From positions 248,001 through 312,000 of the forward strand of contig NZ_CP135529.1 in NCBI RefSeq assembly GCF_032401055.1: a stretch of DNA of 64,000 nucleotides. Reading direction: 5' to 3'. Position numbers and translations under genes: made by a program. A model generated the notes under the pieces. The model saw nothing but the letters and a program-made list of their open reading frames with translations. It did no database searches and was not told the origin of the DNA. This document shows positions 9,717-18,444 of this stretch, in pieces (positions within the stretch are counted from its first letter, which is position 1; each line of letters starts with the position of its first letter). This stretch comes from Tardiphaga sp. 709. GTDB lineage: Bacteria; Pseudomonadota; Alphaproteobacteria; Rhizobiales; Xanthobacteraceae.

Positions 9717-9736
9717 CAGAGATTGGAGACCGTGCC

Positions 9737-10141
9737 ATGAAGCTTTTCCCCGCAGGTTCGCGCCCGACCAAAAGGGCGCCAGAGGAATACTTCACGGGCA
9801 CGGTCTGGCAGGACCCGGTCATTGTCGCGGAAGCGCCGGCGCGGCTGGTGACCTTCCGCGTCAGCTTCGAACCGGGCGCACGCACCGCCTGGCACACCCA
9901 CCCGTTCGGGCAAACGCTCTACGTGATCGCAGGTGTCGGCCGCTTTCAGACCGAGGGCGAGCCGGTCGTCGAGATCAAGCCGGGCGACACCGTCTGGATT
10001 CCACCGGCCGAGAAACACTGGCACGGCGCGGCGCCGACCACCGGCATGACCCATATCGCCATGCAGGAAGCGCTCGACGGCAAGACCGCGGACTGGATGG
10101 AAAAGGTCAGCGACGAACAATATGCGAAGCCGGTCGGTTAG
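9737..10141 (+). CDS. Small cupin, (R)-hydroxynitrile lyase-like (GtHNL family)
   Basis: A 134-residue single-domain cupin. The sequence aligns with the bacterial manganese-dependent hydroxynitrile lyases (for example Granulicella GtHNL) over its full length: FTGTVWQDPV, FEPGARTAWHTHPFGQTLYV, GDTVWIPPAEKHWHGAAPTT and WMEKVSDEQYA. The metal ligands known for that family fall at the same positions: His53, His55, Gln59 and His94. Hydroxynitrile lyases split cyanohydrins to aldehyde and HCN, but the natural substrate of bacterial members is unknown and many are just labelled cupin. It has no adjacent partner gene that would fix its role. Confidence 0.82.
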   Translation: MKLFPAGSRPTKRAPEEYFTGTVWQDPVIVAEAPARLVTFRVSFEPGARTAWHTHPFGQTLYVIAGVGRFQTEGEPVVEIKPGDTVWIPPAEKHWHGAAPTTGMTHIAMQEALDGKTADWMEKVSDEQYAKPVG

Positions 10142-10180
10142 GACGGCCAGGCATTGCCGGGTACGAGGACGACGCTGGGT

Positions 10181-10645
10181 TCAAAAGTCCAGCGGCGCAT
10201 TGTCCACCACCTCTTTCATGACGAAAAAGGTCCGGGTCTGACGGACGCCGGGCAGCGCGATGAGCTGCGTGCCGTGGATACGATTGAAATCGGCCATGTC
10301 GCCGACGCGGATTTTTAGGAAATAGTCGAAGTCGCCGGCGACCAGGTGGCAATCGAGAACGAATTTCAGTTTGGCCACCGCCTTTTCAAACACTGCAAAG
10401 CTTTCCGGCGTCGAGCGATCGAGCACGACACCGACCATGACCAGCGCGCCGCGGTTGACCTTCTCGGGCGCAATGATGGCACGTGTGTTCCTGATATAGC
10501 CTTCGTCAAACAGCTGCTGCGTGCGGCGATGACAGGTGGCGGGACTGACATTTACCTTCGCGGCGAGATCGGCATTGCTCAGACGCCCGTCTTTCTGCAG
10601 CAAATGGAGCATGCGAAGTCCGATTTTATCCAGATTTTCTGCCAT
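10181..10645 (-). CDS. acdR: Lrp/AsnC-family regulator of ACC deaminase
   Basis: A 154-residue Lrp-type regulator. The N-terminal winged HTH covers IGLRMLHLLQKDGRLSNADL to VSPATCHRRTQQLFDEGYI (residues about 8-50), followed by the RAM ligand domain (VMVGVVLDRSTPE, AGDFDYFLKIRVGD, LPGVRQTRTFFVMKEV). It is transcribed divergently from acdS with a 156-base gap, the arrangement known for acdR-acdS, where AcdR together with ACC metabolites activates acdS. The start has the sequence MAENLDKIG. Confidence 0.9.
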   Translation of the reverse strand: MAENLDKIGLRMLHLLQKDGRLSNADLAAKVNVSPATCHRRTQQLFDEGYIRNTRAIIAPEKVNRGALVMVGVVLDRSTPESFAVFEKAVAKLKFVLDCHLVAGDFDYFLKIRVGDMADFNRIHGTQLIALPGVRQTRTFFVMKEVVDNAPLDF

Positions 10646-10801
10646 GAAAGAATCTTCCGAAGTTTTGGAGTTTAATGCGCGTTACTTCCATCTTTGATGG
10701 ATATAGTACGATATATGCCAGATCACTGCCATATCTTTGAAAGCACCTTCCGCACCGAAAATGCTAGCTGTAGCGCCAGTTTTCACGACAACAGGTGTCA
10801 C

Positions 10802-11815
10802 ATGCTCGAAGGCTTCGAACGCTATCCGCTCACCTTTGGACCCACCTATATCGAGAAGCTGGAGAAGCTCTCGGCCCATCTCGGCGGTAAGGTCGAACTC
10901 TACGCCAAGCGCGAGGACTGCAATTCCGGGCTGGCCTATGGCGGCAACAAGCTGCGCAAGCTCGAATACATCATCCCCGATGCCATCGCGTCGAACGCCG
11001 ATACGCTGGTGTCGATCGGCGGCGTGCAATCAAATCACACCCGCATGGTCGCCGCCGTTGCGGCCAAGATCGGTATGAAGTGCCGGCTGGTGCAGGAGAG
11101 CTGGGTGCCGCATGAGGATGCCGTCTACGACCGTGTCGGCAACATCATGCTCAGCCGGATCATGGGCGCGGATGTGCAGCTCGTCGACGAAGGCTTTGAC
11201 ATCGGCATCCGCCATAGCTGGGAAGAGGCGATCGAGGATGTGAAAGCAAAGGGCGGCAAACCCTACGCCATTCCGGCCGGTGCCTCCGTGCATAAATTCG
11301 GCGGTCTCGGCTATGTCGGCTTTGCCGAAGAAGTCCGGGCGCAGGAGAAGGAACTCGGCTTCGCGTTCGACTACATTGTCGTCTGCACCGTGACCGGTTC
11401 AACCCATGCCGGCATGTTGGTGGGCTTCGCCAAGGACGACCGCCAGCGCAGGGTCATTGGTATCGACGCATCTTTCACGCCGGCTCAGACCAAGGCGCAG
11501 GTACTCGAGATCGCGCAGAACACCGCCAAGCTGGTCAAATTAGGCAAAGATCTCGTCGAGGATGATGTGGTGCTGATCGAGGACTACGCCTATCCCGTTT
11601 ATGGCGTGCCATCGGAAGAGACCAAGGACGCCATCCGTCTCTGCGCGCGCCTGGAGGGCATGATCACCGACCCTGTCTATGAAGGGAAATCGATGCAGGG
11701 GATGATCGACCTCGTGCAGAAGGGTTACTTCCCTGAAGGATCCAAGGTGCTCTATGCGCATCTCGGCGGCGCGCCGGCGCTGAATGGATACGGCTACGCG
11801 TTCCGTAATGGATAG
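10802..11815 (+). CDS. acdS: 1-aminocyclopropane-1-carboxylate deaminase
   Basis: PLP enzyme that converts ACC, the plant ethylene precursor, to 2-oxobutyrate and ammonia. With the ATG at 10802 the protein is 337 residues, the usual AcdS length, and begins [15 protein letters not shown] like the family; the frame stays open further upstream but without similarity. The PLP lysine is Lys50 in YGGNKLRK. The residues that separate ACC deaminase from D-cysteine desulfhydrase are present: Tyr293-Glu294 (PVYEGKS) and Leu321 (AHLGGAP), one position less than in the Pseudomonas enzyme. Divergent acdR supports ACC-induced expression. Confidence 0.95.
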   Translation: MLEGFERYPLTFGPTYIEKLEKLSAHLGGKVELYAKREDCNSGLAYGGNKLRKLEYIIPDAIASNADTLVSIGGVQSNHTRMVAAVAAKIGMKCRLVQESWVPHEDAVYDRVGNIMLSRIMGADVQLVDEGFDIGIRHSWEEAIEDVKAKGGKPYAIPAGASVHKFGGLGYVGFAEEVRAQEKELGFAFDYIVVCTVTGSTHAGMLVGFAKDDRQRRVIGIDASFTPAQTKAQVLEIAQNTAKLVKLGKDLVEDDVVLIEDYAYPVYGVPSEETKDAIRLCARLEGMITDPVYEGKSMQGMIDLVQKGYFPEGSKVLYAHLGGAPALNGYGYAFRNG

Positions 11816-11868
11816 TGCGGTCACATCGCGTGCGCCGGCTTTGCGTCCGGCGCGCCGATTGCCTCCGG

Positions 11869-12663
11869 TCACTCGAACCAGCGGTTGACGGTCGCACGGA
11901 AACTGCCGTCTTCCTGCATGATGTGCAGCCACTGATCGACGAAGGCCTTCAGCGCGACATCGCGCTGGAGCCAATAGGCCTTCTCGGCGAAGTCGAACGG
12001 CGTGTCGGGATGCACGGCGCAGAGTACACCGTGATGCAGCTTCTGCTGATAGCGGGTCTCTGACGCATCAGTCATCATCAGGTCGGCACGGCCCTGTGCG
12101 ATCTCGTCGAAGATGCGGGTGTTGTCGTTGAAGACGGTGATCTCGGCCGATTTGATATGCGTCCGTGCAAAGCGCTCGTTGGTGCCGCCGGGATTCACGA
12201 TCACCTTGACGCCGGGCCGATCGATCTCCGCGAGCGTGCCGAATTTCCCGGTATCAGCACAGCGCGCGATCGGCGTCTTGCCCTCGCGCATGATGGGGAT
12301 CGAGAACACACCCTTCTTCTGCCGGTCGAGAGTGATCGACACGCCGCCCATCACCATGTCGAACTGGTCTGCCGCAAAGTCCGCCGACAGTTTTGGCCAG
12401 CTGGTCTTCACGTAGTCGACCTTGACGCCGAGTGCTTTTCCGAGCGATTCCGCCATCTCCACGTCGAAGCCCTTGAACGATGTCGTGGCCGGATCGAACG
12501 CGCTGAACGGCATGTAGTCGCCGGTCAATCCAACACGCAGCGTCCCCCGGGCAATGATATCGTCGAGGCGGGACGGTGAGGGCGCAGGGGCCGGCGTCTG
12601 TGCCTGCAAGGGCGCCGCGAACAGCAGGCAGGCTGCCAGCCAGGCGGCGGTGATCCGGATCAT
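11869..12663 (-). CDS. pheC: Periplasmic cyclohexadienyl (prephenate/arogenate) dehydratase-like protein
   Basis: A 264-residue protein with a Sec signal peptide (residues 1-22, ending in PLQAQ) and the type II periplasmic binding protein fold. It follows PheC of Pseudomonas over the whole length: SRLDDIIARGTLRVGLTGDY, FAADQFDMVMGGVSI, VIVNPGGTNERFAR, DLMMTDASETRYQ and FDFAEKAYWLQRD. The Glu in TDASETR sits at the catalytic acid position known for PheC. PheC makes phenylpyruvate or phenylalanine from prephenate or arogenate in the periplasm. An amino-acid binding protein is the alternative, since the two share the fold; no transporter genes are adjacent. Confidence 0.78.
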   Translation of the reverse strand: MIRITAAWLAACLLFAAPLQAQTPAPAPSPSRLDDIIARGTLRVGLTGDYMPFSAFDPATTSFKGFDVEMAESLGKALGVKVDYVKTSWPKLSADFAADQFDMVMGGVSITLDRQKKGVFSIPIMREGKTPIARCADTGKFGTLAEIDRPGVKVIVNPGGTNERFARTHIKSAEITVFNDNTRIFDEIAQGRADLMMTDASETRYQQKLHHGVLCAVHPDTPFDFAEKAYWLQRDVALKAFVDQWLHIMQEDGSFRATVNRWFE

Positions 12664-12772
12664 GACGTCTCCCCCGTTTGTATTGCGGAGCGCACCGTTC
12701 AGGGGCGCACCGCGTTACGATCAGCTTACAGGGGATGTCGGACCTTTCAATCGACGAGCGCGTCTGCTGCGA

Positions 12773-12872
12773 TCAGTTCACCCGCGTCCAGGTCTGGCCG
12801 CCGCAGAACATGCCGCCGAAGGCGCAGCCCTGAACACGCAGCGTGTCACTGCCCTTCAGGGCGATGGTCGAT
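12773..12872 (-). other. Out-of-frame C-terminal tail of the DUF2147 gene
   Basis: In the neighbouring minus-strand frame this stretch encodes the conserved end of the DUF2147 domain, including RVQGCAFGGMFCGGQTWTRV, followed by a stop at 12773-12775. It is joined to the upstream gene only if one base around 12872 (the extra a in tacgagatcgacc, read on the minus strand) is removed. Either the gene has recently been frameshifted or the base call is wrong. Confidence 0.7.
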
Positions 12873-13532
12873 CTCGTAGGTGCTGCCGCTGTTCGGATCG
12901 AAGATCTTGCCGGCCCATTTGTTGTTGCCGGGCTTCATGTTGATCAGCACCTTCTCCCCATTTGCCTCGGTCTTGGCATTCATCGAATAGCCGCACAGAT
13001 TGGCGCCGCATTGTTCGATGCGAACCTTGCCTTCCTTCTTCTCGGTCATCCAGATGCCGAGCGGCGTTGTCGCGGCGGCAGGCGTAACCGGTGCGGGCGA
13101 ATCCTGCTTGTTGACGGGATCTGTGGGCGGTGCGTTGGCGATGACCGTAGAGGGCGCAGATTTCTCGGCAGGCGCGGGAGCCGGGGCAGGCTGCGGGGCT
13201 ACCGCGACGGATGGCGTGACAGGTGTCGCCGGAGCTGCCGCCTCCTTTGGGGCGACAACGGGCTTCTGCGTCTCCACAGGCTTGGCCGTCTGTTCGGATC
13301 GCGGAGCGTTGGGGGCCTGCTCGCGCGTCTCGCGGTCACGCTCGCGCTTGCTGCGCTTCGTGCCATATTCGTAGACGCCGGGAATGGAAACCGAAATGCA
13401 GTCCGTCGAACTGCAGTCGCTTGGCGCTTCGATGGTAATGGTGCGGCCACCGATGTCGAAGGAGTAGCTGTCGCCGGCCTGAGCGGCGGTGCTGGCCAGC
13501 AGGATGGCGGCGAGGGCGAAGAGCGGCTTCAT
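12846..13532 (-). CDS. DUF2147-type secreted protein, C terminus displaced by a frameshift
   Basis: A 228-residue product in the open frame. Residues 1-19 are a signal peptide (MKPLFALAAILLASTAAQA), the start being fixed by the ribosome site ggagg just before the ATG at 13532. A Pro/Ala/Lys-rich linker (about residues 55-150) leads to a DUF2147 domain (TTPLGIWMTEKKEGKVRIEQ, CGANLCGYS, NNKWAGKIFDPNSGSTYE). The frame then runs into a premature stop at 12846. One extra base near 12872 explains this: removing it continues the domain as STIALKGSDTLRVQGCAFGG and ends at 12773. Function of the family is unknown. Confidence 0.75.
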   Translation of the reverse strand: MKPLFALAAILLASTAAQAGDSYSFDIGGRTITIEAPSDCSSTDCISVSIPGVYEYGTKRSKRERDRETREQAPNAPRSEQTAKPVETQKPVVAPKEAAAPATPVTPSVAVAPQPAPAPAPAEKSAPSTVIANAPPTDPVNKQDSPAPVTPAAATTPLGIWMTEKKEGKVRIEQCGANLCGYSMNAKTEANGEKVLINMKPGNNKWAGKIFDPNSGSTYEIDHRPEGQ

Positions 13533-13707
13533 GTGTCCTCCAAAGCGGTTGAAATCCTGACCCTGAACCGAGCCGCGGATGCGCCCGAACACTGTGATCC
13601 GCGTCACTCAGGGGGAATTGCAATTGCTTTGGTGTGTGGCGCCGACTGAAGAAGTGGTTCAATCATGCGCCGGACATTTGCTGTTTGAGGCAGCCTGACA
13701 GGCCCAA

Positions 13708-13733
13708 ACGCCGCCGCTGGACGGCGGCGGCGT
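13708..13733 (-). terminator. GC-rich hairpin, possible terminator for the 13752-14237 gene
   Basis: Ten-base inverted repeat acgccgccgc / gcggcggcgt with a 6-base loop lies 19 bases beyond the stop codon of the minus-strand gene. Read on the minus strand it is followed by only three T residues, so termination strength is uncertain. Confidence 0.4.
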
Positions 13734-13751
13734 CTTGAAGCCCGGCTTGCG

Positions 13752-14237
13752 TCAGTAGTCGCTGTAACGCGGGGCGCTGCTGCCCACGGTCATCTGGCTC
13801 TTCAGCGTCTCGAAACGATCGCGAGCGGCGCGCTCGCGCCCATCGATGAAATCGATGATTTCGTCACGCGGCATCGGGCCTGACGAAATCGGCCGTGAAC
13901 TGCCGATGGTTTCATCGACGAAATACTGGCCGTCGTCGTCGCGGCGTGCGGTCCAGCGAAAGCGGATGGCATCGAGCGGCCCCGGACCGAGACGAGAGTA
14001 GCCATCGACCTCGAGGGCCTCTGGAACCGTGGAGGGCGACTCATGTTCGACGAGCGGCGCTTCGGGTTCGGCGGCGACCATGACGGATACAGTCTCGGTG
14101 ACCACAGTTTCAGTGACGACGGTAATCGAAGCGGGCACGGTGTCGCCGTGTTCGGCCACCTGCGATTCCGCTTCCTTGCGGTCGAGAATGCTCGCAATGG
14201 CCGCAAGGGCGTGATCGGTCGGATCGTTCTGAGTCAT
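13752..14237 (-). CDS. Conserved hypothetical protein, acidic, soluble
   Basis: A 161-residue protein I do not recognise. No signal peptide or membrane segment is seen. The N-terminal half is low-complexity with a Val/Thr/Glu-rich stretch (TVVTETVVTETVSVMVAAE). The C-terminal half is better structured (LGPGPLDAIRFRWTARRDDD, GQYFVDETIGSSRPISS, PRDEIIDFIDGRERAARDRF). A stop at 13752 is followed by a hairpin. It stands alone on its transcript. Coding character matches the neighbours, so it is probably a native gene of the family. Confidence 0.65.
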   Translation of the reverse strand: MTQNDPTDHALAAIASILDRKEAESQVAEHGDTVPASITVVTETVVTETVSVMVAAEPEAPLVEHESPSTVPEALEVDGYSRLGPGPLDAIRFRWTARRDDDGQYFVDETIGSSRPISSGPMPRDEIIDFIDGRERAARDRFETLKSQMTVGSSAPRYSDY

Positions 14238-14327
14238 TGAAATGCGCCTCCCCGCAATTACGCAACGTCCACATAGGCCGATATGTAATCGGCTGTGGTT
14301 TCATTTTGGTAATCGCTGTGGCTGTTT

Positions 14328-15752
14328 TTAGGCAGAGATCGGGGGACGCCTGTCTTTCCAGGGTCGGATCTGCTCGAGTTGCCCGGCCAGACGGAACAGC
14401 ATGGCCTCGTCGCCGAAATGCGCCGTGAACATCATACCGATCGGCAGGCCTTTGCCGCTCCAGGCCAGGGGCACCGACATGGACGGCTGACCGGTCATAT
14501 TGGCCATGCTGGTGCCTGGCATGTAGCGGCGCAGCAAAGGCGCCACATGGCCGAGATCGTCCGACATCGTATCGATCTCGCCGATCCTGATCGGTGGCGT
14601 GCACAGCGTCGGCGACAGGAAAATGTCGCAGCCGGCAAAGAATTCGGTGACGCTGCGGGAGATCTGGAATGCGTTCTGCAATGCTGTCACGTAGTCGACT
14701 GCGCTTGCCTTGCGGGCATTGTGCGCGCTGCCGAGTGTGAGTTTCTCGAAATCATCCGAGGTCATCGGGCGGCCGAACTTCTTCTCCGCGAACTGCACGG
14801 TAACCGCCGTATTGGCCGACACGATTGCCGCAATCACTTGCGCAGGGTCGAGCGGCAGCACCGGCGCGCGTTCTTCGACATGATGACCCTGTGCTGCGAG
14901 CAACCTCGCGACATCGCGGACGGCAGCGGCGACCTCGGGATCGATCGCGTCGCCATAGGGCGACTTGTCGGTGAAGAAGATGCGCAGCCTGCCGGGACCA
15001 CGGCTGACTTCATCGAGGAAGGGGCGCTCCAGCGGCGGTGCCCAATAGGGGCTCGTCAGCTCCGGCCCGTGAACGGCATCGAGCATCGCCGCGCTGTCGC
15101 GTACGCTGATGCTCACGACGTGGCCGCAGGAAAAGCCGCCCCAGCCTTCGGCCTTGTCAGGACCCGTCGGATTGCGAGCGCGGGTCGGCTTCAGACCAAA
15201 CACGCCGCAGGCCGAGGCTGGAATACGGATCGAACCGCCGCCATCGCTGGCATGGGCGACCGGCAGGATCCGTGCAGCCACGGCAGCGGCCGCGCCGCCG
15301 GACGAGCCGCCCGATGCATGATCGGGATTCCACGGATTGCGCGTCGGTCCGTGCAGCCGGCATTCCGTCGTCGGCATCAATCCGAATTCGGGGCTTGCGC
15401 TTTTCCCGAACATCGTGAGGCCGGCATTGAGGAAGCGCTGGGCAAGGGTCGTGTTGTGATCGGCGACGAAGTCCTTGTAGAGACTGGCCCCGAAGGTCGT
15501 GCGCGTGCCGTCGAGGAGTTCGAGATCTTTCAGCAGGAATGGCACGCCGGTGAACGGTCCGTCGGGCAAGCCCCTGTCGATCTGGCGCTGCGCATAGTCC
15601 TCATGGCGCACCACGACAGCGTTGATCCGGGGATTGACGCGCTCGGTGCGCGCCACCGCCTCATCGAGCAGTTCGCGCGGGCTGACCTGCTTGCTGCGCA
15701 CCAGCCCGGCAAGGCCAAGCGCGTCGTGATCGCCGTATTCCTTGAATGCCAT
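14328..15752 (-). CDS. Amidase-signature family amidase
   Basis: A 474-residue amidase-signature enzyme hydrolysing an amide bond. The Ser-cisSer-Lys triad is in place: Lys75 in FLLKDLE, Ser150 in SGGSSGG and Ser174 in [11 protein letters not shown], with the same spacing as in well-studied members such as FAAH. Length is usual. The substrate cannot be told; relatives include 6-aminohexanoate-cyclic-dimer hydrolase-like and nitrile-pathway amidases. The minus-strand 2-hydroxyacid dehydrogenase gene lies 70 bases upstream, and the two may form a short operon. Confidence 0.88.
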   Translation of the reverse strand: MAFKEYGDHDALGLAGLVRSKQVSPRELLDEAVARTERVNPRINAVVVRHEDYAQRQIDRGLPDGPFTGVPFLLKDLELLDGTRTTFGASLYKDFVADHNTTLAQRFLNAGLTMFGKSASPEFGLMPTTECRLHGPTRNPWNPDHASGGSSGGAAAAVAARILPVAHASDGGGSIRIPASACGVFGLKPTRARNPTGPDKAEGWGGFSCGHVVSISVRDSAAMLDAVHGPELTSPYWAPPLERPFLDEVSRGPGRLRIFFTDKSPYGDAIDPEVAAAVRDVARLLAAQGHHVEERAPVLPLDPAQVIAAIVSANTAVTVQFAEKKFGRPMTSDDFEKLTLGSAHNARKASAVDYVTALQNAFQISRSVTEFFAGCDIFLSPTLCTPPIRIGEIDTMSDDLGHVAPLLRRYMPGTSMANMTGQPSMSVPLAWSGKGLPIGMMFTAHFGDEAMLFRLAGQLEQIRPWKDRRPPISA

Positions 15753-15822
15753 CGCGGGGTACTCTGGTGAGGGCTGCGACAGTGCTAGCGCGGATCAATC
15801 ATCCGCGCCAGCAATCGCCGGT

Positions 15823-16812
15823 TCAGCCGAACACGTCCGCGTTGACGGCATTCTGCTTGATCGGCTCGCCGTCGAGCACGCTCAGCATGTTGCGCGCGGT
15901 CTGCGCGCCCATGCGGTCGAGTGCCTCGCGAGTCACGCCGGCGACATGCGGCGCGATGATCACGTTCGGCAGTTCGAACAGCGCGTGACCGAGCGGCGGC
16001 GGTTCGGCTTCGAACACGTCGAGGCCGGCACCGGCGAGCTTGCCCGAGACCAGGGCATCATGCAGCGCGGCCTCGACGATGATGCCGCCACGCGCGGTGT
16101 TGATGAGATAGGCCGACGGCTTCATGCGGGCGATCCGCGCAGCGTTGAACAGGCCGGTCGTCTCCGGAGTCTTCGGGCAATGCAGGCTGACAAAGTCGGC
16201 ACGGGGCAGGGCCGCGTCGAGATCGCTGACAGGCTCGCAGCCGGCAGCCTTGATTGTATCGGCCGAGACATAGGGGTCATAGACCAGCACGTTCATTTCC
16301 ATCGCCTGGCAGCGCTTGGCGGTGCGGGTGCCGATACGGCCGAAGCCGACCACCAGCACAGTCTTGCCGAACAGGTCGAACGGCAGCGCTCCGAAGCGCG
16401 ACGCCCATTTGCCCTCCTTGACCATGGCGTGCAGTTCGACTGCGCGCTTGGCGAGCGTCAGCATCATGAACAGCGCCTGTTCCGCAACCGAGGGTGAGTT
16501 GGCGGTGCCAGCGATCATCAGCGGCACCTTGCGCTTGGACAGCGCCGGCACGTCGACCGCGTCGTAGCCGACGCCGATGCGCGCCACCACTTTCATGTCC
16601 ATGCAGGCTTCGAGTTCGGGCTCGCCGAACCGCGTGGCGCCGAGTGCGGTGCCGTGCACCGGTGCGTGTTGCTCGATCAGCTTGATGTAATCGGCAGCGG
16701 AAATCAGATTGCTGAACTTGACCACTTCGATGTCATCGCGTGCGTTGAAGAGGTCCATTCCCTGGGTCGACATCGACTCGGTGATCAGAAGTTTCTTCTT
16801 GTTGGTCGCCAT
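15823..16812 (-). CDS. D-isomer-specific 2-hydroxyacid dehydrogenase
   Basis: A 329-residue NAD-dependent dehydrogenase of the D-2-hydroxyacid/phosphoglycerate dehydrogenase family. The nucleotide-binding motif VVGFGRIGTRTAKR lies mid-protein. The family catalytic residues are visible: Arg in INTARGGIIVE, Glu in FEAEPPPLGH and His in IIAPHVAGVT. The start at 16812 (MATNKKKLLITES) follows the ribosome site ggggtgg; an in-frame ATG 14 codons upstream is less likely. It may reduce a 2-oxoacid released by the amidase pathway, which is inference. Confidence 0.87.
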   Translation of the reverse strand: MATNKKKLLITESMSTQGMDLFNARDDIEVVKFSNLISAADYIKLIEQHAPVHGTALGATRFGEPELEACMDMKVVARIGVGYDAVDVPALSKRKVPLMIAGTANSPSVAEQALFMMLTLAKRAVELHAMVKEGKWASRFGALPFDLFGKTVLVVGFGRIGTRTAKRCQAMEMNVLVYDPYVSADTIKAAGCEPVSDLDAALPRADFVSLHCPKTPETTGLFNAARIARMKPSAYLINTARGGIIVEAALHDALVSGKLAGAGLDVFEAEPPPLGHALFELPNVIIAPHVAGVTREALDRMGAQTARNMLSVLDGEPIKQNAVNADVFG

Positions 16813-17005
16813 TTCCACCCCTTGAAACATTCTACGTTGTTGCGGACCTGCCAATGGCCGCGGGCGTTATCTAACAGGCTTGGCTCGATGAGGTCTACCA
16901 TTGGCGAAGACGCGGCGTGTGGACTTGGCCGTGTCGAAGCCACTATGGTTGCTGATGATCGCAAGTGATTTGCTGCGCCGCGAAATTGCGCTGAGGGAGA
17001 CGGTG

Positions 17006-17698
17006 ATGACGAAAATGAATTTGCGCAAGCGCCCGCATCAACCGCTGCGCCGCGCGCTGTGCGTTGCCGCCGTTCTGCTGCTCGGAAATTCGGCAGCGGT
17101 CCACGCGCAGGGGCTGGTGCAGGGCGTGCAGCAGGGTGCAAGAAGCGGCAATCGTGCGGCTGGGCCGATCGGTGGCGTTCTCGGCGGGGCGATCGGCGGA
17201 GTCGTGGGCGTTGTCGGCGGTGTCCTGGGTGTGCCTTCGAACAGCAATGTTCGCGGTCCCGTGGGCGGGCAGTCGGGTGCCAAACAAACCAAGGCGGCCA
17301 AGAAGGGCAAGAAGGGCGCTCAACCCGCGGCGGAGCCGGAACTGACCGCCGAGCAGATCGTCGCGAGTAGCGACGCCAACACTAGCCGTATCAAGACGTC
17401 GCTCAACCTGACGCCGGAGCAGGAAAAGAACTGGGCCGGTTTTAGCAACGCCATGCATACGCTCGGCAATAACGGTGCGGAGCGCCTGAAACTGCGTATT
17501 GCCCGCGCCAAGCGCGATCCGCCGGATGACATCATCGAGCAGATGCGCAACGAGGCCCAGTTCCTCAACGACCGTGCGGTTGATCAGCGCGCCGTTGCCG
17601 ATGCCGCGGAGCCGCTATTCGCCACGCTGGATGACAAGCAGAAGGCGCTGTTCATTCAGGAGATGGTCGGCCTCAGCCGCGAGCGCGGTCTCGACTAA
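17006..17698 (+). CDS. Secreted LTXXQ-motif (Spy/CpxP-like) protein
   Basis: A 230-residue exported protein. The N terminus is a signal peptide with a basic start and a cleavage-like end (LLLGNSAAVHAQ). A Gly/Val-rich stretch follows (GPIGGVLGGAIGGVVGVVGG, about residues 52-75), then a Lys/Ala-rich linker and an alpha-helical region carrying two LTxxQ-like motifs, LNLTPEQEKNW and LDDKQKALF. Such proteins are periplasmic, chaperone-like envelope-stress factors. The ATG at 17006 has the ribosome site gaggga; upstream in-frame starts lack a signal peptide directly after them. Confidence 0.75.
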   Translation: MTKMNLRKRPHQPLRRALCVAAVLLLGNSAAVHAQGLVQGVQQGARSGNRAAGPIGGVLGGAIGGVVGVVGGVLGVPSNSNVRGPVGGQSGAKQTKAAKKGKKGAQPAAEPELTAEQIVASSDANTSRIKTSLNLTPEQEKNWAGFSNAMHTLGNNGAERLKLRIARAKRDPPDDIIEQMRNEAQFLNDRAVDQRAVADAAEPLFATLDDKQKALFIQEMVGLSRERGLD

Positions 17699-17763
17699 TC
17701 GCCGCAGAGAGGAACCTCTTGGCCACGGGGACGTTTTTCCTTCATCAGATGAAGGAGACGATC

Positions 17764-17988
17764 ATGGCTGAGAAATTCGATCCCGCACCCCACGACAAAT
17801 ATGCCGTTGGCGTGAAGGAAGCAGCGCGCGCCGATCGCAAGACGTCTGAAGAACTCAAGACCGGCCTGAAAGACAGTTTCCCGGCTTCGGATCCTGTGAG
17901 CGTGACGCAGCCTGACCGGTCGAAACATGATAACGACGAGGGTAACTCATCGCTCTGGAACAAGATCACGGGTGTTTTCAAATCCTGA
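17764..17988 (+). CDS. Small conserved hypothetical protein
   Basis: A 74-residue, charged, soluble protein (MAEKFDPAPHDKYAVG) with a short motif LKDSFPASDPVSVTQPDRS seen in many small rhizobial proteins of unknown function. The start is set by the ribosome site aaggag about ten bases before the ATG at 17764. No membrane segment. It follows the LTXXQ gene by 65 bases and may share its transcript. Confidence 0.7.
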   Translation: MAEKFDPAPHDKYAVGVKEAARADRKTSEELKTGLKDSFPASDPVSVTQPDRSKHDNDEGNSSLWNKITGVFKS

Positions 17989-18070
17989 CCGCGCACCGTC
18001 GTAACGATTGATTAACCACGTGCGCTGCACAATCACATCGGGCTTTGACTGGTGATGATGGAGGCTGGCG

Positions 18071-18328
18071 TTGGCGACCGTGTTCTCTGACAGCGATCTT
18101 GAAGCAGCCGATATCCCTGCGGCTTCGCGGCGAGGCGATATCTTCACCATCCACGCGACGCGCAATGACCAGAGCATGGTGACGCATCGGATCATTCCGG
18201 ACGTCGCCGTCGCGCAAGCCCGCACGCTGAACGATGCGGGTTGGCGGGTGAGTATCTCAGGTCTTAGCGGCCGCCGGTTCTCGCCCTCGGAATTTCATCA
18301 GCTGCTGACGTTCAAACGGATCGGCTGA
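18071..18328 (+). CDS. Small conserved hypothetical protein (TTG start)
   Basis: An 85-residue soluble protein starting at TTG 18071, eight bases after the ribosome site ggagg. Sequence features: LEAADIPAASRRGDIFTIHA, then ARTLNDAGWRVSISGLSGRR. No recognised domain. It is followed by a clear intrinsic terminator (18344-18374), which supports its being a real transcription unit. Confidence 0.6.
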   Translation: MATVFSDSDLEAADIPAASRRGDIFTIHATRNDQSMVTHRIIPDVAVAQARTLNDAGWRVSISGLSGRRFSPSEFHQLLTFKRIG

Positions 18329-18343
18329 CGATCCCGAATTTGG

Positions 18344-18374
18344 AACCCCGCCGGTAACACGAGCGGGGTTTTTT
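18344..18374 (+). terminator. Rho-independent terminator
   Basis: Stem aaccccgc / gcggggtt with an 11-base loop, followed by a run of T (six in total including the stem end). It lies 16 bases after the stop of the 18071-18328 gene. Confidence 0.8.
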
Positions 18375-18444
18375 GCACGTGCGAACATGGTAGGTTCGCG
18401 CCACAAAATCCTCGCAAGTCAAATAAGGTAATTGGCCTAAGGCA

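Noticed and set aside
10694-10801. Longer N terminus for AcdS
   Set aside because: The extra 36 codons have no similarity to the family and would overlap the promoter region shared with acdR.
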